Position numbers and translations under genes: made by a program
Assembly (NCBI GenBank): GCA_016929695.1
Contig: JAFGII010000102.1
Location: 1 to 39,875 of the forward strand
Direction: 5' to 3'
DNA from: Ignavibacteria bacterium
GTDB taxonomy: Bacteria > Bacteroidota > Ignavibacteria > Tepidaquicellales > Tepidaquicellaceae
Length of the DNA: 39,875 bases
The notes under the pieces: model-generated
The model's input: the letters and a program-made list of their open reading frames with translations, nothing else
The model's database searches: none
Told to the model about the DNA's origin: nothing
In this document: piece after piece, positions 8,242 through 16,826 of the stretch
Numbering within the stretch: position 1 is the stretch's first letter
How the letters are laid out: the number at the start of each line of letters is the position of its first letter

Positions 8242-9093
8242 TTATTCAGCAATAACAGCAGTTGAGGCAGATACTTCTTTTTTTAAAGTTATCAGGCGGA
8301 AAATCAGGTCATTAATTTTATCGAGGCGCTCTTTAAGTTTATTTATGTCATTGTCTTTATCGAGGAGACTACGCGTCGGATGAGCGACTCTTATTCTTAT
8401 TTCATTTATGCTGTTCTGATTTTTCCACTGATTACCTGTGAAATTTAATTTATTATAAAGTTTGAAATCATTTATTAAATTAAAAAAGTCAACCAGATAG
8501 AAATGTTCCGTTAACTGATTTTCCAAATCAAGAGACATAAGTTTCCTGAAATTTTTCATCATAATGTAATATTTATCGGTGATAACTTTTGATTTGATTT
8601 TTGACTTAACCCAGTTTTCGATTTGACCTGCTGAAAGAAAGGAATTTATAAAGTCGCCGAGTTCTCTTTCAAGTTCACAGATTAAACTGAATATATAGAC
8701 CTGAACTTTCCTGCAGTTTAGGTTGCTCAGTGTAATTAAACCGGAAATATTTTTATTAAAAGACAGGAAGTAAAATGTTTTTCCGGTTTCCGCAAATTTC
8801 TCGATTATGTATTTAATATTTGTGTCAAGAGGAACAACATCATCATATTTTATTTTACAACGCTTAATTTTGCCGTAATCATTCGGGATTACTGTTTGAA
8901 AGTATTCGAGAACAAAATTATTTTTAGAAATGATGGGCAGATGGTCGAAGCGATTTGATTTCATTATCCGTACATGCAGATTATTTTTTAAAGCTTTTTC
9001 GTTTACGGAAGTCCATCTTTGTCTGCTGATTCCGACCGATGCAGCAGTAATTCCGACAATTCCTTCGTCTAAAAAATATATGTCTTCAGTCAT
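8242..9093 (-). CDS. probable CBS-domain / HEPN-like protein
   Basis: I do not recognise a named family for this 283-aa soluble protein. Residues about 35-75 (HVRIMKSNRFDHLPII) and 88-130 (VVPLDTNIKYIIEKF, then ISGLITLSNLN) look like two degenerate CBS motifs, the usual adenine-nucleotide-binding pair. The C-terminal half is helical and contains INEIRIRVAHP, where Arg233 and His238 form an Rx4H motif like that of HEPN ribonucleases. Helices QVYIFSLICELERELGDFI and LKERLDKINDLIFRLI flank it. If right, this is a ligand-sensing domain joined to a HEPN-type RNase or RNA-binding domain. Both domain calls rest on motif reading only. No partner toxin or antitoxin gene is adjacent. Confidence 0.6.
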   Translation of the reverse strand: MTEDIYFLDEGIVGITAASVGISRQRWTSVNEKALKNNLHVRIMKSNRFDHLPIISKNNFVLEYFQTVIPNDYGKIKRCKIKYDDVVPLDTNIKYIIEKFAETGKTFYFLSFNKNISGLITLSNLNCRKVQVYIFSLICELERELGDFINSFLSAGQIENWVKSKIKSKVITDKYYIMMKNFRKLMSLDLENQLTEHFYLVDFFNLINDFKLYNKLNFTGNQWKNQNSINEIRIRVAHPTRSLLDKDNDINKLKERLDKINDLIFRLITLKKEVSASTAVIAE

Positions 9094-9772
9094 AATTTAT
9101 ATAATTATTTATTCGTTAATATAATAAATTCCGGTTTTTTGTTCAATTTAGTAAGAATATTTATGAGCAATCGAATGTTCAATTAACATCTGATGTAAAA
9201 TTATAAATGTAAAATGTGCAAAATACTTATCGGAACGCAGAAGACACGGAATAATGGAATCTCGCTGAAATTGCATCAGGCAACAGGTTTACGGATAGAG
9301 GCGAAATAACACGGATTACAAAATATAATTTTGAATTATGAATTTAGAATTAATAAAACATAACCCAGACAAACCGGAACCAAACATTTCGAATTTCACG
9401 CAAAGAGGCAGAGACCGCAAAGAAATATATTATTTAAAATATTTTATTGTTTTTCTTGTAATATTTTAGAGTTTTTCGAGTTAAAAATGAGTAATGCATA
9501 TTTTTCTTTGCCGTTTTGCGCAGAATTTGAGAACTAATGGAATAACCGCAGCGACGCTACGGACGCAACTCATATGGACCGCTGAAAACGCGGAGCAACT
9601 GAATGTCGCGGAAAACAAACAGGACGCATTCGGAACACTGATTAAACAGATTGAAACAGAATTCGCCGCGGCGAACGGATTACACAATAAAATTTTAATT
9701 TTTGTACAGATAAAACGGTATTTAAAAGAAAAAATAAATGAAGGTTATATTAAAACGTTACTGTCAATAAAT
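9094..9772. repeat. 680-base gap packed with phrase-like repeats
   Basis: Modules in order: an AT-rich aaaatgtaaaat phrase (9190-9222); a ggaacgcaga phrase (9231-9290) with ggaatctcgctgaa at 9256-9269, also found exactly at 23811-23824; an aataacacggatta phrase (9305-9318), found exactly at 15019-15032; tgaattatgaatt (9330-9358); a cacgcaaagaggcag phrase (9397-9424); a phrase at 9521-9541 that is an exact 21-base inverted copy of 11198-11218; aaccgcagcgacgct (9543-9577); and cggaacactgatta (9622-9660). An open frame at 9494-9781 consists of these modules and is not called as a gene. Confidence 0.82.
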
Positions 9773-10606
9773 TTAATCTGATGTGTTATTTACATATTCC
9801 CTGAATTCCGAAATAAATTTTCCAAAATCGGTACTATAGATTTTCCGGAAAATTCTGTCGTTATCGGGATTGTCAATAAGTGCTTTCATATATGTCAGGA
9901 ATTTTTCTAATCCGTATTTTTGAATGAGATAATTCACTATGCAGGCAAATTCTGAATAAACAAATGCAATGCTGTTTTCAATATCGAGATTTATTTTATC
10001 TTCGTCATTTGTTCCATAGTATCCGGGGGGCATAAAATATCCTTTTCTGATTAATTCATAAGTTTTTTGTTTTGACGGATAAAAAGAAGTACCCATCTGA
10101 TTTGAACTATAGACTGCTATGCCTTCGAGAAGCCATTTGGGATATCTATACCCGTTAATAATTCCCGTGTGCTGATAGATTAACGAATGGGATAATTCGT
10201 GGCGAATATAGATTTCAAGGGAAATTTTATTTTCCGATGCTTCGCGCAATGCCCAGGGGGAAATAACCAGCCTGCCATTATAGAATACGCAGAATCTTGC
10301 TTTTGAGGGTGAACGTTGAATATAACTGCTGCTGTCTTTAAATATGAATATTTCGGGTTTGCGTATGAATTTCAACTGATGAAAATTTTCTACTGCGGGG
10401 ATTAGGGTGTCTACTCTTTCGAAGTCCGAAAATCCGGTTTCATTTTGTACATAGATAATCGTATTCTGCATTTCATATTTTGAGAAGCCGATTTTCAAGG
10501 GCGAATAAGGGAATAATTTTCCGTAAAGAAAAGAATAACTCAAAAGTATAATAATTATAACGAGAATTATAAATATTATCCGCTTAATTAAATTACTTTT
10601 GCTCAT
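9773..10606 (-). CDS. membrane-anchored MA-clan zinc metallopeptidase
   Basis: This 277-aa protein has an N-terminal hydrophobic anchor (residues 9-25, IIFIILVIIIILLSYSF), so the rest is probably periplasmic. The zinc signature HELSH is at residues 136-140 (HExxH). A third glutamate ligand follows at Glu161 in WLLEGIAVY, the gluzincin spacing of the peptidase_MA family. The region from about residue 55 to 130 fits the N-terminal part of that family. The substrate is unknown. It stands alone, with repeats downstream and a 176-base gap upstream. Confidence 0.85.
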   Translation of the reverse strand: MSKSNLIKRIIFIILVIIIILLSYSFLYGKLFPYSPLKIGFSKYEMQNTIIYVQNETGFSDFERVDTLIPAVENFHQLKFIRKPEIFIFKDSSSYIQRSPSKARFCVFYNGRLVISPWALREASENKISLEIYIRHELSHSLIYQHTGIINGYRYPKWLLEGIAVYSSNQMGTSFYPSKQKTYELIRKGYFMPPGYYGTNDEDKINLDIENSIAFVYSEFACIVNYLIQKYGLEKFLTYMKALIDNPDNDRIFRKIYSTDFGKFISEFREYVNNTSD

Positions 10607-10782
10607 AAAGTCTGTTTTTTTCTTATTACGTTGAAATCAGAATAATGTTTAATTTTGAATTTTTAATTATAAATAAAAAATGCAGGATTTTTGTGTATTA
10701 TGTTTAAAGCGGAGTTCAAGACTGATAAATGATTTTGTGGGTTTTGATTTATATATATATTCAATAATTTTTAAAAAAGATT

Positions 10783-11112
10783 ATGAGCGGGAAAGTAAAA
10801 CTGAAATACCATCATCTTGGGATACCGACAAACGAGCCGAGAGAGGGAGAAGTGTATCTCAAGGATTACAAGGTATATTATTGCGGATATGAGAACAGCG
10901 ATTACGGTATTGAATGGATGAGATATGAAAAGGATTGTGAATTACCTGAAATTGTAAAAACAAGACCACATCTTGCGTTTGAGGTTGATGATATATATGA
11001 AGCAATAAAAGGAAAGAAGGTGATAATAGAACCGAACAGTCCGTCCGAAGGCGTTGTTGTTGCGTTTATTGAGGAGGACGGAATGCCGATAGAGTTTCTG
11101 CAGATAGGATAG
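10783..11112 (+). CDS. small VOC/glyoxalase-like protein
   Basis: This 109-aa protein begins with KLKYHHLGIPTNEPREGE. It contains HLAFEVDDIYEAI and ends with VVVAFIEEDGMPIEFLQ. These are the two half-motifs of a vicinal oxygen chelate (VOC) fold, with His and Glu as candidate metal ligands. It matches a short, widely conserved bacterial family without an assigned reaction. It probably works as a dimer, as single-module VOC proteins usually do. The start chosen is the ATG before SGKVKLK. An overlapping frame at 10680-10892 has no family features. Confidence 0.8.
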   Translation: MSGKVKLKYHHLGIPTNEPREGEVYLKDYKVYYCGYENSDYGIEWMRYEKDCELPEIVKTRPHLAFEVDDIYEAIKGKKVIIEPNSPSEGVVVAFIEEDGMPIEFLQIG

Positions 11113-11133
11113 AAATTTGGATTTTAAAAAATC

Positions 11134-11240
11134 AACCGTCCGCCACGGCAAACGCAATGGACGCAGCGTATATGGAGGCGATTCAATTAAGAATTAATCC
11201 ATTAGTTCTCAAATTCTGTGTAAACCGGAAAAAATAATAG
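11134..11240. repeat. phrase-like intergenic repeats
   Basis: Positions 11134-11176 are a diverged copy of the aaccgcaacg...ggacgcagcg phrase with an inserted gccacggc mini-palindrome, the same eight bases as at 4105-4112. Positions 11191-11240 carry the phrase that recurs at 23602-23640. Its core 11198-11218 is exactly inverted at 9521-9541. Positions 11269-11310 hold a loose cactaaag phrase. No terminator is evident for the gene ending at 11112 or for rsgA, which converge here. Confidence 0.75.
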
Positions 11241-11364
11241 ATTCAAAATTTATATGCATTACTCATTGATAACACTAAAGTCAAAAAAATTTACATTAAG
11301 TCCACGAAAATATTTTAAGAAATATTTTTCTTTTTGGATTTTGCTGTCGGGAGTTTTTGTGTGT

Positions 11365-12411
11365 TCAGTATTTGTGTTTTTTGTATTTCATAACTTCTTT
11401 GACCATTTTGCCAAATTCCTTGTCTTTTTTTCTTTTGTCGGCAACGGTGGATTGGAAACGGATTTTTTCGCGTTCCATTTTCAGGAAATTTTTGTAGGAG
11501 GATTCGTCTATAATGCCTTTTCCGACGGCATCAATTACCGCACAGCCTTTCTCGCTTATATGTTTACAATCTGAAAATTTACAGTTTTTTGATATTTGAA
11601 TTATGGAATCAAATGTGATTTCAAGTCCGTCCGATGTATCTGCAATTCCGACTTCTCTCATTCCCGGATTATCAATTAATATGCTTCCGTTTTCAAGAAT
11701 AAATAATTCACGACGGCTGGTTGTGTGTTTTCCTTTGCCTGTGCTGCCGCTTATTGAACTTGTCTTAATTATTTCTTTTCCGAGCAGAATATTTATCAGC
11801 GTTGATTTCCCGACTCCCGATGAGCCGAGGAAACAATAAGTTTTATCTTTTTCCAGTAATGATTTCAATTCTTCGATTCCGTTATGTGTCTGACTGCTAA
11901 CAGAAATTATGGGAATATTACTTATTCTTGAATTGAAATCAGTGATTAACGATTCAAGTTCATTATTGTCTATAAGGTCGGTCTTGCTTAGAATTATAAA
12001 CGGTTTTACATTTGCGGAATTACATATCGTGAGATATCGCTCGATTCTGTTTATGTTGAAATCCCTGTCCACTGCTTGTGTTATAAATGCATAATCAATA
12101 TTTGCCGCAATGATTTGCATTTCTCCGAATTTTCCGACTGCCTGCCGGCGAAGCACCGATGTTCGTGGGAGAACTTTATGTATTACAGCAAAATCATTAT
12201 CGTAAATTGCAACCGAGACCCAATCACCTACGGCAGGAAAATCATCCCGGCTGTTCGCGGTATAACGCATATTTCCTGTAATTTCCGCGTCGTAAATTTC
12301 GTTATCTGTGCCGACGATATATCTTTTCTTATGCTCGGATATAACTCTTGCAGTTTCAAATTTATCCTGATTATTTTCAGCTTCGGGTTTTTCTATTTCA
12401 TTTTTTGTCAT
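11365..12411 (-). CDS. rsgA: ribosome small-subunit-dependent GTPase A
   Basis: This 348-aa circularly permuted GTPase helps mature the 30S ribosomal subunit. An OB-fold occupies about residues 25-85. The GTPase motifs then come in permuted order: G4 SKTD (142-145), G1 GSSGVGKS (196-203), G2 around HTTSRR (229-234) and G3 DNPG (247-250). A zinc finger follows with Cys277, Cys282, His284 and Cys290. The C-terminus is a basic helical tail. The start at MTKNEIEKPE leaves a short acidic leader before the OB fold. It is divergent from the YgbA-like gene across a 131-base AT-rich gap. Confidence 0.95.
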   Translation of the reverse strand: MTKNEIEKPEAENNQDKFETARVISEHKKRYIVGTDNEIYDAEITGNMRYTANSRDDFPAVGDWVSVAIYDNDFAVIHKVLPRTSVLRRQAVGKFGEMQIIAANIDYAFITQAVDRDFNINRIERYLTICNSANVKPFIILSKTDLIDNNELESLITDFNSRISNIPIISVSSQTHNGIEELKSLLEKDKTYCFLGSSGVGKSTLINILLGKEIIKTSSISGSTGKGKHTTSRRELFILENGSILIDNPGMREVGIADTSDGLEITFDSIIQISKNCKFSDCKHISEKGCAVIDAVGKGIIDESSYKNFLKMEREKIRFQSTVADKRKKDKEFGKMVKEVMKYKKHKY

Positions 12412-12542
12412 TTATCTCTGTTCCGATTTAAAATATTTTTATTGTATATTAATATAAGTATTACACAATATTTTTTAAATTCATATAAATAATTATGAAA
12501 AATTGAATGAATTTTTTTTTAATTATGTTATAATTTTAAGTA

Positions 12543-12896
12543 ATGGAAGAGTGTAAGAAAAATAACAAGGAAAACCGAAGAATCAGGAGGGAGAGGATAA
12601 CTGTTGAGAAGATGATAAAATTATATTGCGAAAAAAATCATTACAGAAGTGGTGTTTTATGCGGTGAATGTATGGCGTTGCTGGATTATGCAAGAGAGCG
12701 ATTGGAGAAGTGTACGTATAAGGATGATAAACCCGTTTGCACGAAATGTACAGTGCATTGTTACAAGCCGGAGATGAGAGATAGGGTGAGGGAAGTGATG
12801 AGGTTTTCGGGTCCGAGGATGATGTTCAGGCATCCGTATCTGGCGCTGATGCATTTAATTAATGAAAAAAATAGTATTACCACTAAGTACACTTAG
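12543..12896 (+). CDS. ygbA: YgbA-type nitrous oxide-stimulated promoter family protein
   Basis: This 117-aa protein matches the YgbA_NO family. It has the basic start RRIRRERITVEKMIKLYC, then seven cysteines in the family pattern (Cys29, Cys40, Cys43, Cys57, Cys66, Cys69, Cys73), then SGPRMMFRHPYLALMHLI. The cysteine pairs suggest a metal site. In Escherichia coli the homologous gene is induced by nitric oxide through NsrR and its protein helps growth after NO stress; whether that holds here is inference. The last residues and the stop codon (12880-12896) lie inside a copy of the cactaagtacacttag repeat, so the natural C-terminus has probably been altered. No NsrR gene is nearby. Confidence 0.85.
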   Translation: MEECKKNNKENRRIRRERITVEKMIKLYCEKNHYRSGVLCGECMALLDYARERLEKCTYKDDKPVCTKCTVHCYKPEMRDRVREVMRFSGPRMMFRHPYLALMHLINEKNSITTKYT

Positions 12897-13025
12897 AAAT
12901 TTTTGAGTCAAATATATAATTTGAAATTATTACCGTCCGCCTGGGCGAATCGCGAAGGACGCAACGCATAATTTAATGATAAGGAAGGCATAGAGAACAC
13001 GGATTAGACTGATGTACACGGATTT
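12880..13025. repeat. phrase-like repeats overlapping the ygbA 3' end
   Basis: Positions 12880-12897 are the phrase attaccactaagtacactt, which supplies the last codons and stop of the gene. Positions 12931-12970 are a GC-rich phrase with an exact 16-base match to 6067-6082 at 12955-12970. Positions 12990-13025 are gaacacggattagactgatg, the same family as 6957-7001 and 23659-23709. No open frame of note lies here. Confidence 0.75.
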
Positions 13026-13119
13026 ATTTTATTTTTAATTTTTGGGTGTTTGAGTTGAATTGTAATATATGAAAGTGTATCTTATAAAATAAATAATTTT
13101 TAGAATTTTAATATAATAA

Positions 13120-14925
13120 ATGTTCGATAAAAATAGATTACATTCGTTTCATATTCCCGTGATGGGGATAGGTTATACAATAGATACTCCAATAAAAGTA
13201 GCGCATCTGGGGATATCCTCAACAATTTCACTGGTAGATGATATACTGATAGAAAGAATGAGAGCGTATTATTCCGGTAAATACAATTTTGAATATCAGA
13301 CAATTCCGAGTTCCGATAAGGACCACAGGGCGAAGAGAATAACAGCATATTTAAATCTGGTAAACGAAATCGTAAAAGCAAAGTTCGAGAATCTCAAATC
13401 GCTGAAATATGAAAAGGGAAGCGAACTAAGAAAATATTTCGATATATTACCGAACGGCTCACCTTTAAAGAAAAAATTATTCAATGTTATTAACAACGAT
13501 TTAGAGAAAGAGGAATTCCGGGAATGGCTTGATAAAAATTTAATTACGGGAAGCGTGGATGTGAATATAATGACGAAACTTGACAGAGAGACATATTATA
13601 ACGATGAAAAGTTACCCGTCGAATTCAATGATGCACACGCTGCACTCAGGGGATATGCAAACAGCGACCTTGAATCATCAATTGTCTTTTCCGCGGGAAT
13701 GAATCCGAGATTATACGGTTACATGGAAAATTTTAACGATTTTTATCCCGATGAAACAGGCAGAATAAAAAAGAAAATCATTTTAAAAATCAGTGATTAC
13801 AGGTCTGCATTGATACAGGGAAAGTTCCTTGCAAAAAAAGGGTTATGGATTTCAGAGTACCGAGTGGAATCGGGGCTCAACTGCGGCGGACATGCATTTG
13901 CAACCGACGGGAATCTGATTGGTCCGATACTTGATGTACTGAAAAAAAACAGGGAAGAATTATTACAGACGATGCATAAATTATTTATTCAGGCATTGAA
14001 AGATAAGAATCGTTATTATCCCGAAGAGTGTCCTGAAGTTTTATTCACGGTTCAGGGTGGTGTAGGTACGGCGGAAGAACACAATTTTCTTCTCGGATAT
14101 TATAAACTCGATTCAATAGGCTGGGGCACACCATTTTTGCTCGTACCTGAAGTGACTAATGTTGAGGTTGAAACTTTGAAATTACTCGCGGGTGCGGAAG
14201 AAGTTGACCTTTATTTAAGCAATATATCACCGCTTGGGATACCATTTAACAGTCTGAGAAACAATACAATGGACATTGATAAAAACGGGTTAATCGAAAT
14301 CGGGAATCCCGGAAGTAACTGCACGAAAAAATTTGGTTCACTTAATTCCGAATTCACCGAGAGACCTATTTGTACGGGTTCACGTCAGTATCAGTATTTA
14401 AAAATTAAGGAACTGAATGCGAAAGACCTTCCCGAAAAAGAATATAAGAAAGAATATGAAAAAATAGTAGAGAAGGCTTGTATATGTGTCGGGCTGGGAA
14501 CTTCGGCATTGATGGTAAATAATATTCAAAACGGGACAGACGAAAAGGGTGTTTCGATATGTCCGGGTCCGAATATGGCTTACTTCTCGGAGGTAGTTTC
14601 ACTGAAGAAAATGATTGACCATATTTATGCAAGGCTGGATTTAATAAAAAGAAAAGACAGGCCGAATATATTTATAAAAGAAATTGGGTTGTATGTGGAT
14701 TATTTCAAGAAGATGATTGAAACATTTCCCGCAAACTTGTCCGAAATGCAGAATAAACAACTGCAGAGTTTCAGGAAAAATATTAATGAAGGAATTAATT
14801 ATTATAAAGATTTATTTTCGGAATTGAAATCGGATTTTGTGGAGATTAAGGAAAAAATGATTAGTGAACTTGAGGAATTCGAAAGAGAGATTAATGAACT
14901 TAGTCTTAATTTTGTAATTGCGTGA
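13120..14925 (+). CDS. conserved 601-aa protein of unknown function
   Basis: I recognise this as a long protein conserved in Bacteroidota/Ignavibacteria but know no assigned function. It opens with HIPVMGIGYTIDTPIKVAH and ISSTISLVDDILIERMR. The middle has KISDYRSALIQGKFLAKKG, GLNCGGHAFATDG (about 252-264), FTVQGGVGTAEEH and GTPFLLVPEVTNVE. Then come DLYLSNISPLGIPFNSLR and a cysteine-bearing block (SNCTKKF, RPICTGSRQY, ACICVGLGTSAL, SICPGPN). The GG and GVGT loops with alternating strands and helices recall an FMN-binding TIM barrel such as nitronate monooxygenase or PfaD, but that is only a resemblance. The tail is coiled-coil-like. No hydrophobic segments or signal peptide are seen, so it is cytosolic. 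It stands alone between repeat regions. Confidence 0.85.
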   Translation: MFDKNRLHSFHIPVMGIGYTIDTPIKVAHLGISSTISLVDDILIERMRAYYSGKYNFEYQTIPSSDKDHRAKRITAYLNLVNEIVKAKFENLKSLKYEKGSELRKYFDILPNGSPLKKKLFNVINNDLEKEEFREWLDKNLITGSVDVNIMTKLDRETYYNDEKLPVEFNDAHAALRGYANSDLESSIVFSAGMNPRLYGYMENFNDFYPDETGRIKKKIILKISDYRSALIQGKFLAKKGLWISEYRVESGLNCGGHAFATDGNLIGPILDVLKKNREELLQTMHKLFIQALKDKNRYYPEECPEVLFTVQGGVGTAEEHNFLLGYYKLDSIGWGTPFLLVPEVTNVEVETLKLLAGAEEVDLYLSNISPLGIPFNSLRNNTMDIDKNGLIEIGNPGSNCTKKFGSLNSEFTERPICTGSRQYQYLKIKELNAKDLPEKEYKKEYEKIVEKACICVGLGTSALMVNNIQNGTDEKGVSICPGPNMAYFSEVVSLKKMIDHIYARLDLIKRKDRPNIFIKEIGLYVDYFKKMIETFPANLSEMQNKQLQSFRKNINEGINYYKDLFSELKSDFVEIKEKMISELEEFEREINELSLNFVIA

Positions 14926-15220
14926 TTTATAATGATAGCGGGGGATGTTTTTTTATCGGAACATTGCTGAACAATTACAATGCATCCGAAATACAGGAAA
15001 AAAACGGATTAAACACGGAATAACACGGATTATATTTTACTACTTAGTGCACGAAGTACACTTGGACTTTTTATTTTTTGTTTTATCGTTTCGAGAGTTC
15101 AGTTTTTGGGGAAAGAACATTCAGGGGAAAATATAATGAATATTTATGAAATAGAAGCAGTTTTAATCTATGAATTTTGGAATTTTATTTATATTTTACT
15201 AAAAAATATTTATAAAAAAT
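14926..15220. repeat. 295-base gap with composite repeat
   Basis: Positions 15000-15066 carry gattaaacacggaataacac, then a cacttagtgcacgaagtaca phrase. The 48 bases 15019-15066 match 28866-28913 at 38 positions without a gap. A small open frame at 14945-15136 is made of this repeat and is rejected. The last 50 bases before 15221 are AT-rich and probably hold the leader of the icd gene. Confidence 0.78.
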
Positions 15221-16675
15221 ATGAGTGATTTAACACCAATAACGGTTGCTTATGGTAACGGTATAGGTCCTGAAATTATGGAAGCAACATTGAAAATTAT
15301 TAAGGCTGCCGGAGCAAAACTTGATATTGAAACGATTGTAATCGGAGAAGAAGTATATTTGAGAGGTAATAATGCAGGTATAGAACCCTCTTCTTGGGAT
15401 TCTCTGCGCCGTACAAAAGTATTTCTGAAATCACCTGTTACAACTCCGCAGGGCGGCGGATTTAAAAGCATGAATGTAACCATAAGAAAAACACTCGGGC
15501 TTTTTGCAAATGTGAGACCGTGTATTTCTTATTATCCGTATATAGAGACAAAACACACTTCTATGAATATGGTAATTATCCGTGAGAATGAAGAAGACCT
15601 TTACGGAGGGATTGAACACAGACAAACAATTGAAGTATATCAATGCCTGAAACTTATTACACGCCCGGGAAGCGAAAAAATTATCAGATATGCATTTGAG
15701 TTTGCACGTAATAATAACAGGAAAAAAATTTCATGTTTTGTGAAAGATAATATTATGAAAATGACTGACGGTCTTTTTCACAAATTATTCGATGAAATAG
15801 GCGAAGAATATCCCGAAATAGAAAAAGAAGTATTGATAGTAGATATTGGTGCAGCGAGAATGGCTACAAGCCCCGAAATTTTTGACGTAATTGTTCTTCA
15901 AAATCTGTACGGAGATATTTTATCCGATGTTGCGGCGATGATGACAGGTTCATTAGGGCTTGCGGGTTCGTCCAATATAGGAGATAATTTTGCTATGTTT
16001 GAAGCGATTCACGGCTCGGCGAAAGATTTAGCAGGTAAAAACGAAGCAAATCCTTCGGGATTATTGCTCGGTGCCGTTCTTATGCTGAATCACATTAAGC
16101 AGTACGACGTTGCAACTAATGTTCATAATGCATTACTGAAAACAATTGAAGACGGTATTCATACGTGTGATATATACAGAGAAGGAACAAGCAAACAAAA
16201 AGTTGGAACCAGGGAATATGCGGATGCAATTATAGCAAGATTAGGACAGAAACCTGAGACGTTAAAACCCGTTCTTTATAATGAAAAAATTATTACCATA
16301 AAGGAGAAACCCGAACCGAAATCAAAAATAAAATTTGTCAAGGAACTTGTCGGTGTTGATTTATTTATTGACTGGAATAACGGGACTCCAAATGACCTCG
16401 GCGATATGCTAAAGAGAATTCAAACTGCAAATCTAAAACTTGAGATGATTAGCAACAGAGGTACAAAAGTCTATCCGAACGGGTTTCCCGAAACTTTCTG
16501 CACCGACCACTGGCGATGCAGATATATAAAGAAGAATAAAACAGACAGAATTAAGCATCCTGAAATTATTGAATTGCTTGAAAAGGTATATGACCACGGA
16601 TTCGATTTTATTAAGATGGAATTGCTGTATTACTTCAACGGTGAGGCGGGATTTACGAAGGCACAGGGACAGTAG
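15221..16675 (+). CDS. icd: isocitrate dehydrogenase (NADP-type, long form)
   Basis: This 484-aa cytosolic enzyme oxidatively decarboxylates isocitrate to 2-oxoglutarate in the TCA cycle. Residues 1-340 are the isocitrate/isopropylmalate dehydrogenase fold. The substrate site is KSMNVTIRKTLGLFANVRP (82-100; Ser83, Asn85, Arg89, Arg99), followed by RENEEDLYGGIEHR. The metal-binding aspartates are in LYGDILSDVAAMMTG and the cofactor loop is EAIHGSAKDLAGKNEANPS. An extension of about 130 residues ends the protein, as in the Thermus/Rickettsia-type enzymes of about 480-500 aa. Cofactor choice is presumed NADP from the family. It is a single-gene unit between repeats. Confidence 0.94.
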   Translation: MSDLTPITVAYGNGIGPEIMEATLKIIKAAGAKLDIETIVIGEEVYLRGNNAGIEPSSWDSLRRTKVFLKSPVTTPQGGGFKSMNVTIRKTLGLFANVRPCISYYPYIETKHTSMNMVIIRENEEDLYGGIEHRQTIEVYQCLKLITRPGSEKIIRYAFEFARNNNRKKISCFVKDNIMKMTDGLFHKLFDEIGEEYPEIEKEVLIVDIGAARMATSPEIFDVIVLQNLYGDILSDVAAMMTGSLGLAGSSNIGDNFAMFEAIHGSAKDLAGKNEANPSGLLLGAVLMLNHIKQYDVATNVHNALLKTIEDGIHTCDIYREGTSKQKVGTREYADAIIARLGQKPETLKPVLYNEKIITIKEKPEPKSKIKFVKELVGVDLFIDWNNGTPNDLGDMLKRIQTANLKLEMISNRGTKVYPNGFPETFCTDHWRCRYIKKNKTDRIKHPEIIELLEKVYDHGFDFIKMELLYYFNGEAGFTKAQGQ

Positions 16676-16679
16676 TCAA

Positions 16680-16785
16680 TTAAGATTTAAAAATTAATAA
16701 TTAAGAATACGAACAGGACGCATACGGAACGCGGAATACACGGAACAAAGGAATCTCACGAAATACGAGTATTACGCACCAGAAA
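16680..16785. repeat. phrase-like intergenic repeats
   Basis: An AT-rich aaaattaataattaag phrase (16684-16708) is followed by aggacgcatacggaacgcgg and a long module to 16785. That module parallels 5939-6003 almost piece by piece, with ggaatctcacgaaatacgag and attacgcaccag in place of the corresponding pieces there. Confidence 0.75.
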
Positions 16786-16826
16786 TACTAATGGAAACAG
16801 AACTAATAATAATGAAAAAATAAAAA

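Noticed and set aside
9494-9781. 95-codon open frame on the plus strand
   Set aside because: It is composed of several repeat modules read as protein, has no family features and ends inside the 3' end of the peptidase gene.
10680-10892. 70-codon frame overlapping the VOC-like gene
   Set aside because: The other frame carries the clear VOC motifs; this one has none.
12076-12492. 138-codon frame antisense to rsgA
   Set aside because: It is a shadow of the well-supported rsgA gene, as are the other long frames opposite real genes.
14945-15136. 63-codon open frame before icd
   Set aside because: It is made of the composite repeat shared with 28866-28913.
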